A stretch of 29,641 nt of DNA, from positions 1 to 29,641 of the forward strand of contig JASHQP010000317.1 of assembly GCA_030039095.1 (NCBI GenBank), written 5' to 3'. The position numbers and the translations under genes are program-made. Below, piece after piece: positions 23,979-29,641 of the stretch. The notes below the pieces were generated by a model that was not told the DNA's origin, made no database searches, and saw nothing but the letters and a program-made list of their open reading frames with translations. The first letter of the stretch is position 1. Each line of letters begins with the position of its first letter. Origin of the DNA: Streptosporangiaceae bacterium. GTDB taxonomy: Bacteria; Actinomycetota; Actinomycetes; Streptosporangiales; Streptosporangiaceae.

Positions 23979-25109
23979 TCACCGGCGCTTGATGGTTACC
24001 GTGACGGTGCCCGACGAAGCGTCGTGCGTGGAGTCGCCAGAGTACTTCGCGGTGACCTTCTTCTTGCCGGCGTGCGGGAACGCGGCCTTGCAGGAGGCCT
24101 TGCCGTCGGAAACCTTGGCCGTGCACAGCTTCCTCGTGCCGAACCAGAACGTCACGGTCCCGGTCGCCTTGCCCGACGACGTGACGGTCGCCGAGAACTT
24201 CACGTCCTGCCGGGTCTTGGCGGTCTTGGGGCTGGCCGCCGCGGTGGTCTTCGACGAGTGCTTCGGCGTGCTCGCGGCGTTGACAGTGAGGTTCTCCGTG
24301 TCCTTCGATGGCAGCGCATAGTCGTCGCCCGAGTAGGCGGCCTCGATCGCGACCGACCCCGAGGTCGTGGGCGTGTATGTGCACGTCGCGATGTTGTCCG
24401 GACCCTTCGACGGGTCGGTCACGGCCACATCGCCGCACCCGGGAATCGTGACGCCGCCGATGGAGAACGTCACCTGGTCGGGCTTGACGGAGGCGGTCGC
24501 GGAGAGGTTGTCCAGCGGCTCGTCGGTCACGTCGGCCGTCAGCGTCACCGCCTTGTTCACGGTGGCCGACGACGGGTCGAAGGTGAGCTGGGTGGACGTG
24601 ATGTCCCAGGTAACCAGCTTGTGGTCGCCGCTCCCCGCCGAGTTGGAAGTAGTCCACTCACTGCCACCGGTAGGGGTGTACGTGGCTTCGTAGAGGAGGA
24701 ACCCCCAGGTCCCGGGCTCGGTCTGCACGTTGCACGACGCAGCCCCGTCGACCACAGTGGCGCTGCACTCCATGTTGGCGGGCACCGGGTCAGGGTCTTC
24801 GATCGCCGTGAACGCTACGGTCCCCGTGGGAGACGAGTCGTCGGCCGCGGTCACGGTCGCCGTGAGGGTGAAGGCCTGACCCGCGTTCACGTAGGAGTAC
24901 ACGTCGGATGCGGGGGCAGTGACGGTAGTCGTCGTGGCGACCGATCCGGGATCAGCCGCGGGAGACGCCATCGCGGGCAGCGCCGACAGGGCACACACGG
25001 CCCCGGCTACGGCTGTCACCGACAGAACCCGGACGACGCCGGCACGGGCGCGGCGTTTGCGTGCCTGGTCAGGGTTGCTGGCCACGCCCGGCGGCCGGTT
25101 CGATCTCAT
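23979..25109 (-). CDS. Secreted Ig-like domain repeat protein, paralogue 1
   Basis: 376 residues from the ATG at 25109, set by AGGAGGAATCTGC before it. A Sec signal peptide is present: basic start, then VVRVLSVTAVAGAVCALSALPAMASPAA. Three bacterial Ig-like domains (Big_3_5 type) follow: A (ATTTTVTAP to GTWGFLLYEATYTP), B (STQLTFDPSSATVNKAVTLTADV to VAIEAAYSGDDY) and C (KTAKTRQDVKFSATV, GTVTFWFGTRKLCTAKVSDG, TAKYSGDST). Each carries a Cys pair that could form a disulfide. No cell-wall anchor or membrane segment is seen at the C-terminus. Likely an exported surface or matrix protein; ligand unknown. A paralogue lies 240 bp upstream. Confidence 0.88.
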   Translation of the reverse strand: MRSNRPPGVASNPDQARKRRARAGVVRVLSVTAVAGAVCALSALPAMASPAADPGSVATTTTVTAPASDVYSYVNAGQAFTLTATVTAADDSSPTGTVAFTAIEDPDPVPANMECSATVVDGAASCNVQTEPGTWGFLLYEATYTPTGGSEWTTSNSAGSGDHKLVTWDITSTQLTFDPSSATVNKAVTLTADVTDEPLDNLSATASVKPDQVTFSIGGVTIPGCGDVAVTDPSKGPDNIATCTYTPTTSGSVAIEAAYSGDDYALPSKDTENLTVNAASTPKHSSKTTAAASPKTAKTRQDVKFSATVTSSGKATGTVTFWFGTRKLCTAKVSDGKASCKAAFPHAGKKKVTAKYSGDSTHDASSGTVTVTIKRR

Positions 25110-25232
25110 GCAGATTCCTCCTCGGGTCCCCACTGTGATGTGAGCGCGAGCAAACAGCGGTGCCCGTGTGGCGCTCGACAGTACGACGTTCATGGTGAGA
25201 TCCGGGATTACACGGACCCAGCGGTATTAAAG
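25109..25232 (-). promoter_or_regulatory. Conserved upstream leader of Ig-repeat gene 1
   Basis: About 120 bp before the start codon align with the equivalent region of gene 2 (26477-26600). Shared blocks are GTGTAATCCCGGATCTCA, a central TGTCG-GCGCC segment, CGCGCTC and CGAGGAGGAAT just before ATG. The leader probably contains the promoter and a shared 5' untranslated region. Confidence 0.5.
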
Positions 25233-25300
25233 ATGCTGCTGTGGTGATTGCGTCCTAGAGACTGATTTACGGCATAGACGGAGATCTGCCGCAGCCGAAA

Positions 25301-25338
25301 GCGCCGGGCCCGCCCCCGACTGGGAACAGGCCCGGCGC
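25301..25338 (-). terminator. Stem-loop terminator after Ig-repeat gene 2
   Basis: GCGCCGGGCC (25301-25310) pairs perfectly with GGCCCGGCGC (25329-25338) around an 18-nt loop. On the minus strand the stem is followed by TTTCG. It starts 15 bp past the stop codon of the leftward gene. Confidence 0.65.
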
Positions 25339-25352
25339 CCGGATCGATCCGA

Positions 25353-26477
25353 TCAGCTGACCGTGAGGGTGAACGTCTCGCTCGTCGATGGGTTGGTGTA
25401 CTCGTCACCGGAGTACGTTGCCACCACGCTGTACGTCCCCGCGGCCAGGGTGTCCGCGCACGTGGCGTAGTTGACCTCGGTCGTGGCGTTCCACTGCAGC
25501 GCGGACGCGGCGCAAGCGACGGTCCCGTCAACCGTGAACTGAACGAGATCGCCGCCGGTCTCGCTGAAGCCGTCCAGGATGTTGTACCCGGGACCGCCGT
25601 ACGTGTCCGGCACGACGTCCGCCGTGATCGTCACGCTGCCCGCAGCGGCGGTTGCCGGACCCTCCACGGTCGTGCTCGTCGGGTCCGGCGTGATCAGCTT
25701 GTACTCGGCGCCGGCCACCGTCTCCGAGGTGGCGTGGGTGGCATCACCCGAGTAGATCGCCTGGTACAGGATGAATCCCCAGGTGCCCACCGGAGGATCG
25801 ACGTCGCACTCGGCAACCCCGGCCACCAGCGCGGCGCTGCAGGTGATGTCGGTCGCGAACGGACCGGCACCGAGGTTGGTGGGCACGAACTGCACTGTCC
25901 CGGTAGGCACGCCACCGCCGGCCGAGGTCACGGTGGCCTGCAGCGTGACCTCGGTGCCGGCCTGCGCGGTCACCGGCGCATTGAGCGGCGGGTTGTTCAG
26001 CGTCGTGGTCGTCGCGAACTTGCCGGCCGCGGGCTTGTTCGTGACCTTGATCGTGGCGGTGCCCGACGACGCCGTGTGCCTGGAGTCACCGGAGTACTTG
26101 CCGGTGATCGTCTTCGTGGCCGGGTTGGCGAACTTGTAGTCGCAGGACCCGTTGCTCTTGGACAAGGTGGCGCGGCACAGCCTCTTGGTTCCGAGCCAGA
26201 ACGTGACGCTTCCGGTCGCGGTCCTGCCACGCCCCTTCACGTGGACAGACAGCTTCACCTCTGTGTGGGTGTAGGCCTTCTTCGGAACCGACACGACGGT
26301 CCTCGACGAAAGCTTGGTCGTATGAGCGGACGAAGCCATCGCCGGAAGCGCCCCCATGGCACACAGGGCCACGGCTGCGGCTGTCACCGACAGCGCGCGG
26401 ACAACGCCAGCACCGGCGCGGTGTCCACCAGCCGGTTCAGCCTCGCTGGCCGCACCAGGCAGCCGGTTCAGTCTCAT
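25353..26477 (-). CDS. Secreted Ig-like domain repeat protein, paralogue 2
   Basis: 374 residues from the ATG at 26477 with AGGAGGAATTTGC upstream. The N-terminus MRLNRLPGAAS and signal peptide VVRALSVTAAAVALCAMGALPAMASS closely copy paralogue 1. The Ig-like domains are in a different order: the C-type domain comes first (GSVTFWLGTKRLCRATLSKS to YSGDSRHTASSGTATIKV), then A (FATTTTLNNPP to GTWGFILYQAIYSGDATHATS), then B (TSTTVEGPATAAAGSVTITADV to YSVVATYSGDEYTNPS). Cys pairs are retained in each domain. It is exported by Sec and shows no anchor motif. Function unknown, likely surface or extracellular adhesion. Confidence 0.88.
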   Translation of the reverse strand: MRLNRLPGAASEAEPAGGHRAGAGVVRALSVTAAAVALCAMGALPAMASSAHTTKLSSRTVVSVPKKAYTHTEVKLSVHVKGRGRTATGSVTFWLGTKRLCRATLSKSNGSCDYKFANPATKTITGKYSGDSRHTASSGTATIKVTNKPAAGKFATTTTLNNPPLNAPVTAQAGTEVTLQATVTSAGGGVPTGTVQFVPTNLGAGPFATDITCSAALVAGVAECDVDPPVGTWGFILYQAIYSGDATHATSETVAGAEYKLITPDPTSTTVEGPATAAAGSVTITADVVPDTYGGPGYNILDGFSETGGDLVQFTVDGTVACAASALQWNATTEVNYATCADTLAAGTYSVVATYSGDEYTNPSTSETFTLTVS

Positions 26478-26600
26478 GCAAATTCCTCCTCGGATCACAC
26501 CCGCGGTGAAGAGAGCGCGAACGAGGGGCGAATGGCCCGCAAGGCGCCCGACAATTGGACGTCCTGCCTGAGATCCGGGATTACACGGCCGAGCCGGATA
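26477..26600 (-). promoter_or_regulatory. Conserved upstream leader of Ig-repeat gene 2
   Basis: Pairs with the leader of gene 1: GTGTAATCCCGGATCTCA is identical, followed by similar spacing to CGAGGAGGAAT and the ATG. The upstream flank is AT-rich (TTATAG, TTTTAACG near 26640-26670 on the minus strand), a possible promoter zone. Confidence 0.45.
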
Positions 26601-26748
26601 AGCGATGCGGATGGTAGTTATCACCCGATACGGGCGTATTCATCGTTAAAATGTAACCTGATGGCTATAACAACCAGACCACGGCACGGCGTCAGTCAGA
26701 GGCTCCAGCCCTGCGAAGAGGGCCGCGACGGGTTCGCGCCAAGCGGCG

Positions 26749-27270
26749 TCAGCTGGCGTCGTCACCCGGCGCGGCCGAAGCCCCGGGCGCCGACGCTCCC
26801 TCACCGGCCGCAGGGCCGGGCCCGTTGCCCGACGCCGCGGCACCGCCTGCCAGGGGCCCCGTGATGGTCGCGGCGACGCGGACGGCGACGTCGCGCACGG
26901 TCTCGCCGAGCAGGCCGGCGGCCTGGCGCAGCTGGTAGTGGCGCTCGGCGTCCTGCTCCTGGTCGGCCGCATCGCTGAACGCCTTGACCAGCTGGTCGAT
27001 CAGGCCCTCGGCGGTCGGCCACTGGCCAACGGCCTGGCGGGCTTCCGGTGTCACCCGGTTCACGTACCAGAACCGCGGGTCGCCCCCGGTCTCGGTCTTC
27101 CGGAAGTCCACGAACGCCGGATCCATCGCATCCAGGGACCTGGCGACCTCGGCCAGGTCCAGCCCGGTCCGCTCGCCGATGTCGCTGACCGTGACCATGT
27201 AGCTGTGGTCGAGCAGTTCCACGACGGCGCTCAGCACCGGAACGTCCCGGGCTCCCCAGGTGTCTTCCAC
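26749..27270 (-). CDS. Small HTH-like hypothetical protein
   Basis: 173 residues from a GTG. The first ~75 residues look like a winged-helix fold (VPVLSAVVELLDHSYMVTVSDIGERTGLDLAEVARSLDAMDPAFVDFRKT), where YMVTVSDIGERTGLDLAEVARSL is a HTH-like helix pair. Next is a helical segment (LIDQLVKAFSDAADQEQDAERHYQLRQAAGLLGETVRDVAVRVAATIT) and a disordered Gly/Ala/Pro tail. No family name is certain. It sits alone between the Ig-repeat gene and the decayed PadR partner. A small DNA-binding or regulatory protein is the best reading. Confidence 0.72.
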   Translation of the reverse strand: MEDTWGARDVPVLSAVVELLDHSYMVTVSDIGERTGLDLAEVARSLDAMDPAFVDFRKTETGGDPRFWYVNRVTPEARQAVGQWPTAEGLIDQLVKAFSDAADQEQDAERHYQLRQAAGLLGETVRDVAVRVAATITGPLAGGAAASGNGPGPAAGEGASAPGASAAPGDDAS

Positions 27271-27380
27271 TGTCCCCGCCCTTACCGGTCTGCGCTCCTG
27301 CCGGCCTGACCACGGCCTCTGCCGACGTGCGGCTACCTCCCAGGTTATTCACACCAGGGCCGGCCCGCTCCCCGTGCGGC

Positions 27381-27637
27381 TCAATGCGCGCCTTGCACCG
27401 ATTTCCGTGCACGGCCGGTGGCCCGCTGCGCCACGGAGAGCGCGAGCATCATGACGGCCAGGCTGCCGGGCGAGCAAACCGCCGCGCGCGACGTCCGCGG
27501 CCTGCCGCCATGACCGGGGCCGCTCGGCGAACTCCGCGATGAGCGAGTTCGCTGAACTCGTCCCCGGAGCGCGCCCGCCACGCGGGCGGGTACCAGCGCA
27601 GCAGCCGCGCGGCCCGGCGCTCTACGTCTCTGGTCAC
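27381..27637 (-). pseudogene. Decayed partner gene downstream of padR, two frameshifts
   Basis: Read leftward from a GTG at 27637, the frame gives VTRDVERRAARLLRWYPPAWRARSGDEFSEL, typical of the protein often encoded directly behind actinobacterial PadR regulators. After about position 27540 the homologous text continues only in a second frame (IAEFAERPRSWRQAADVARGGLLAR), and then in a third (SLAVMMLALSVAQRATG) to a stop at 27381. Intact relatives carry a much longer membrane part, which is missing. Two frame changes plus truncation point to a dead gene, unless the sequence has errors. A GTG at 27709 also opens this frame through the tandem repeats. Confidence 0.65.
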
Positions 27638-27778
27638 GACGCCCCCAGCCGGCGCTCTACCTCGCTGGTCACGACGCCCCCCCAGCCGGCAGCCACCGTC
27701 GCTGGTCACGACCCGCCCCAGCCGGCAGCCAGGCGCCGCTGGTCACGACCCGCCCCAGCCGGCAGCCAGGCGCCGCAG
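27614..27778. repeat. Tandem repeat (35-37 bp, about four copies) at padR 3' end
   Basis: Units contain GCTGGTCACGAC followed by CCCCAGCCGG. The GGTCAC landmark recurs at 27632, 27667, 27704 and 27741 (spacings 35, 37, 37). Each unit carries a copy of the last codons of padR (LAAGWGGS and stop) and, on the minus strand, the GTGACCAG that would start the next gene. The repeat therefore arose by duplication of the stop/start junction. Confidence 0.85.
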
Positions 27779-28093
27779 CCCAACGTCGGCCACCCGGCGC
27801 TGGTCATCGAGGTGTGCCCGCAGCGCTGTCGCGCCGGCAGCGGTGAGCCGGTACGGCCGCCGCCGGTCGTCGCTGTCCAGCGCCTCGATGAGCCCCTGCC
27901 CCTCGAGCCGGCTCAGCGCCTCGTACAGGGTGCCGGGCGCCAGCCGGACGCCCGCGAACGCCTCCACGTCCTTGGTGAGTGCGTACCCGTGCTTGGGACC
28001 GTCGGCGAGGCTCGACAGGATCAGGGTGGCCGGGCCCGCGTACCGGCCAAAGGTTCCGAGCGTGTTGTCCTTCGCACCTGCCACGCCGGTCAT
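27743..28093 (-). CDS. PadR-family transcriptional regulator
   Basis: 116 residues from the ATG at 28093; reading further upstream in frame gives only low-complexity, non-homologous sequence. PadR winged helix: LGTFGRYAGPATLILSSLADGPKHGYALTKDVEAFAGVRLAPGTLYEALSRLEGQGLIEAL followed by DDRRRPYRLTAAGATAL, where GTLYEALSRLE is the recognition helix and RRRPYRLT the wing. The C-terminal helix is short. PadR repressors respond to phenolics or drugs and often control a membrane protein. TATATCGG (28096-28103) just before the start suggests self-control. A GTG at 28084 is an alternative start. The downstream partner is a pseudogene. Confidence 0.9.
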   Translation of the reverse strand: MTGVAGAKDNTLGTFGRYAGPATLILSSLADGPKHGYALTKDVEAFAGVRLAPGTLYEALSRLEGQGLIEALDSDDRRRPYRLTAAGATALRAHLDDQRRVADVGLRRLAAGWGGS

Positions 28094-28103
28094 CTTATAT
28101 CGG

Positions 28104-28421
28104 CTGGCGATCCATCGGGAGCCGGAAGCCTCGGGGGCAGCAGGCCGGGCACCCGGGAGGCAAGGAACGCCCGGGGAAACGGGTCTCTCAGCCGCCACAG
28201 GCCGGCCTCGGCCGCCGATCCGCCTCGCTGCCGCAGGCCTGCCGGAGCCTCGCCCCGCACCCGCATCCACCCCGCAGGACGCGCCCCGGCCGATGGCCGA
28301 CGCCGCCCCACCAGCCGCTATATCACCTCGAGACACTCCAGTTACGGGCTGGCGTTCCGCGCCTTTTATGGATGTACCAGACGACGGGCTATGGGCCGTC
28401 TTTTGGTTCATTGACGCCGCG
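28104..28421. other. Intergenic region upstream of padR, no gene seen
   Basis: About 320 bp between padR and the small membrane protein gene. Open frames exist on both strands but encode Ala/Gly/Pro/Arg-rich text without recognisable domains. A short hairpin with TTTT (28382-28404, plus strand) is present but has no matching gene to terminate. Confidence 0.45.
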
Positions 28422-28601
28422 TCAGCCGCCGCCGCAGCCGCCCGCCGCTCCCGCTGATGGGCCGACGATCACGACGAGGAACACAATCGTTACTCCCAGG
28501 CACGCCAGCAGGACCGCCAGGTACGCCGCGCCGCGCCGGGCGCGACCGCGCCGCCCGGGATCAACGCGGGGCGGATCGCAGATCACCAACTGCTCCGGCA
28601 T
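28422..28601 (-). CDS. Small single-pass membrane protein (59 aa)
   Basis: ATG at 28601, TGA at 28422-28424. Layout: MPEQLVICDPPRVDPG, an Arg-rich stretch (RRGRARRG), one strong membrane helix (AAYLAVLLACLGVTIVFLVVIVG), then a Gly-rich tail ending GGCGGG. The positive-inside rule puts the N-terminus in the cytoplasm. There is no clear ribosome site. A PadR-like palindrome sits 40 bp upstream, and the padR gene follows on the same strand. Not recognised as a named family; a membrane peptide controlled by the PadR regulator is inferred. Confidence 0.55.
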   Translation of the reverse strand: MPEQLVICDPPRVDPGRRGRARRGAAYLAVLLACLGVTIVFLVVIVGPSAGAAGGCGGG

Positions 28602-28622
28602 GCCGGCACACTACTTCGGCAT

Positions 28623-28656
28623 CCGGTATATCGTTAAGCGTTACATCGATATACGG
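28623..28656. promoter_or_regulatory. PadR-like operator upstream of the small membrane protein gene
   Basis: CCGGTATATCG (28623-28633) and CGATATACGG (28647-28656) are inverted copies; the second is part of TACATCGATATA (28642-28653), a near-palindrome centred on ATCGAT. The same TATATCGG half-site occurs just before padR (28096-28103). PadR proteins commonly bind AT-rich palindromes of this kind; assignment is by similarity and position. Confidence 0.5.
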
Positions 28657-28661
28657 TACAG

Positions 28662-29641
28662 TCAGGCCCTCCTGGCCCGTGCGGGCATGGCAAGCCCGTC
28701 GCCGATCACGGCGGCGAGCGCGAGGTAGGCGTCGGCGGTCGGCCGGGACATCAGGTCAAGCTCGACCTCGGCACCCTCCTCGAGATGCACGTCGTAGGGG
28801 ATCTTGATCACGGACCGGCACCGCGAGTCGAAGTGCTCCTCGAGACGGTTCAGGTCCACGCTGCTCTTGCTCTTCGGTCGCACCATGGACAGCACGACGA
28901 CGGCGTTGCGCACCAGATCGCCGTAGGAATGCGCGGCCAGCCAGTCCAGCGTCGCGCTCGCGCTGCGGGCACCGTCCACCGAGGGCGAACTGACCAGGAC
29001 GATCTGGTCGGCCAGGCGCAGTACGCCGGCCATCGCGGAGTGCAGCAGTCCCGTGCCGCAGTCGGTCAGGCAGATCGAGTAGTAGTGCTCGAGGACCCGC
29101 GCCACCATGCCGTAGTCCTGGTCGCTGAACGCAACAGAGACCGTGGGATCGCGATCCGAGGCGAGCACCTCGAGCCTGCTCGGTGCCTGCGAGGTGAACG
29201 TGCGCACGTCCGCGTACCGCCTGATGTGGCCCCGCTCGTTGAGCAGGTCGCGGACGGTCGCGGCGGTCTCCAGCCGGACCTTGTCCGACAGCGTGCCGCG
29301 GTCGGGATTGGCGTCGACCGCGATCACCCGGTCGCCGCGCAGCGACGCCAGCGTCGAGCCGAGCCCGACCGTGGTGGTGGTCTTGCCGACCCCGCCCTTC
29401 AGGCTGAGGATCGCGACGCGGTGGTGACCGCCGGCGACCGGGGTCCGGACGCGGTTGATCATGTCCCGGCGCCGCAACTCCGCCCCCGACGACGGCACGC
29501 GCATGAGCCCGCCGGTGGCGTGGTAGAGCACACGACGCCAGCCCGGGTCCGGCGCGCGGCGCCTGCCGGGGAGCAGGAACTCCGGTGTCAGGCCGCCGGC
29601 CGATTCCGGGGCGCCGCCCGTTTCGGCCGCTTCCGGTTGCG
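28662..29641 (-). CDS. MinD/ParA-like ATPase (partial, 5' end outside window)
   Basis: The frame is open to the right edge: upstream of the internal GTG at 29531 it reads LTPEFLLPGRRRAPDPGWRR, typical of longer actinobacterial proteins with a Pro/Ala-rich N-terminal region. The deviant Walker A motif is LSLKGGVGKTTTT, with VIAVDANPDRGTL (switch I-type Asp) and ICLTDCGTGL (Walker B/switch II region). The ending is LMSRPTADAYLALAAVIGDGLA. Such EspI/EccI-like or cell-surface MinD-like ATPases occur with type VII secretion and polar positioning systems. Without the neighbouring genes the role stays open. The gene runs leftward, ending 60 bp before the small membrane protein gene. Confidence 0.88.
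   Translation of the reverse strand, partial: QPEAAETGGAPESAGGLTPEFLLPGRRRAPDPGWRRVLYHATGGLMRVPSSGAELRRRDMINRVRTPVAGGHHRVAILSLKGGVGKTTTTVGLGSTLASLRGDRVIAVDANPDRGTLSDKVRLETAATVRDLLNERGHIRRYADVRTFTSQAPSRLEVLASDRDPTVSVAFSDQDYGMVARVLEHYYSICLTDCGTGLLHSAMAGVLRLADQIVLVSSPSVDGARSASATLDWLAAHSYGDLVRNAVVVLSMVRPKSKSSVDLNRLEEHFDSRCRSVIKIPYDVHLEEGAEVELDLMSRPTADAYLALAAVIGDGLAMPARARRA

Noticed and set aside
27614..27778. CRISPR-like array
   Set aside because: Units are contiguous, GC-rich, degenerate and have no unique spacers; they derive from the padR 3' end.
28382..28404. Rightward rho-independent terminator (GACGG...CCGTC-TTTT)
   Set aside because: Only 5-6 perfect pairs and no rightward gene ends there.
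27539..28414. 291-codon rightward open frame over the padR region
   Set aside because: Begins in the pseudogene and crosses the tandem repeats; no domain, Pro/Arg-rich, while padR on the other strand is clear.

Overview
The window is GC-rich chromosomal DNA from an actinomycete. The evidence is strong third-position GC bias, many GTG starts, 4-nt GTGA stop/start overlaps, an ECF sigma factor of the SigE type, a caa3-type CtaG, a GntR/FCD regulator, a lipoprotein binding protein with a Gly/Ser linker, and two class II tRNA-Ser genes. The genus cannot be fixed from sequence alone. No CRISPR array, insertion sequence or phage gene is seen.

Region 1 (1-6433) looks like a nutrient-uptake and oxidation locus. 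It holds a leftward family-5 solute-binding lipoprotein (cut by the window edge), an ArsR-like winged-helix regulator, a ROK-family repressor, and a divergent two-gene unit encoding a DUF1479 2-oxoglutarate/Fe dioxygenase-like protein and a Gfo/Idh/MocA oxidoreductase. The ROK/DUF1479 divergent promoter carries a clear repeat that overlaps both promoters, and the ROK transcript looks leaderless.

Region 2 (6488-16068) is the most interesting part: a divergent catabolic cluster that appears built to degrade an aromatic amine. Leftward lie an APC permease and a copper (topaquinone) amine oxidase. Rightward lie a Rieske ring-hydroxylating dioxygenase (alpha and beta), an SDR dehydrogenase, an alpha/beta hydrolase, a type I extradiol ring-cleavage dioxygenase, a SnoaL-like protein and a GntR/FCD regulator. 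A 9-bp core, TAGTGGTCT, sits in both divergent promoters and again upstream of the GntR gene, which points to one repressor controlling the whole pathway.

Region 3 (16082-23939) is mixed housekeeping and accessory: tRNA-Ser(GCU), an acyl-CoA synthetase, an ECF sigma factor, a Cys-rich double-psi-barrel-like protein paired with a MauE-like membrane protein, an AAA ATPase with a C-terminal winged helix, a CtaG-like membrane protein and tRNA-Ser(UGA).

Region 4 (23979-29641) holds two secreted Ig-like-repeat paralogues with permuted domain order and a shared upstream leader, a small HTH-like protein, a decayed gene behind a PadR regulator with a 35-37-bp tandem repeat exactly at their stop/start junction, a 59-residue single-pass membrane protein preceded by PadR-like sites, and the 3' part of a MinD/ParA-like ATPase gene cut by the window edge.
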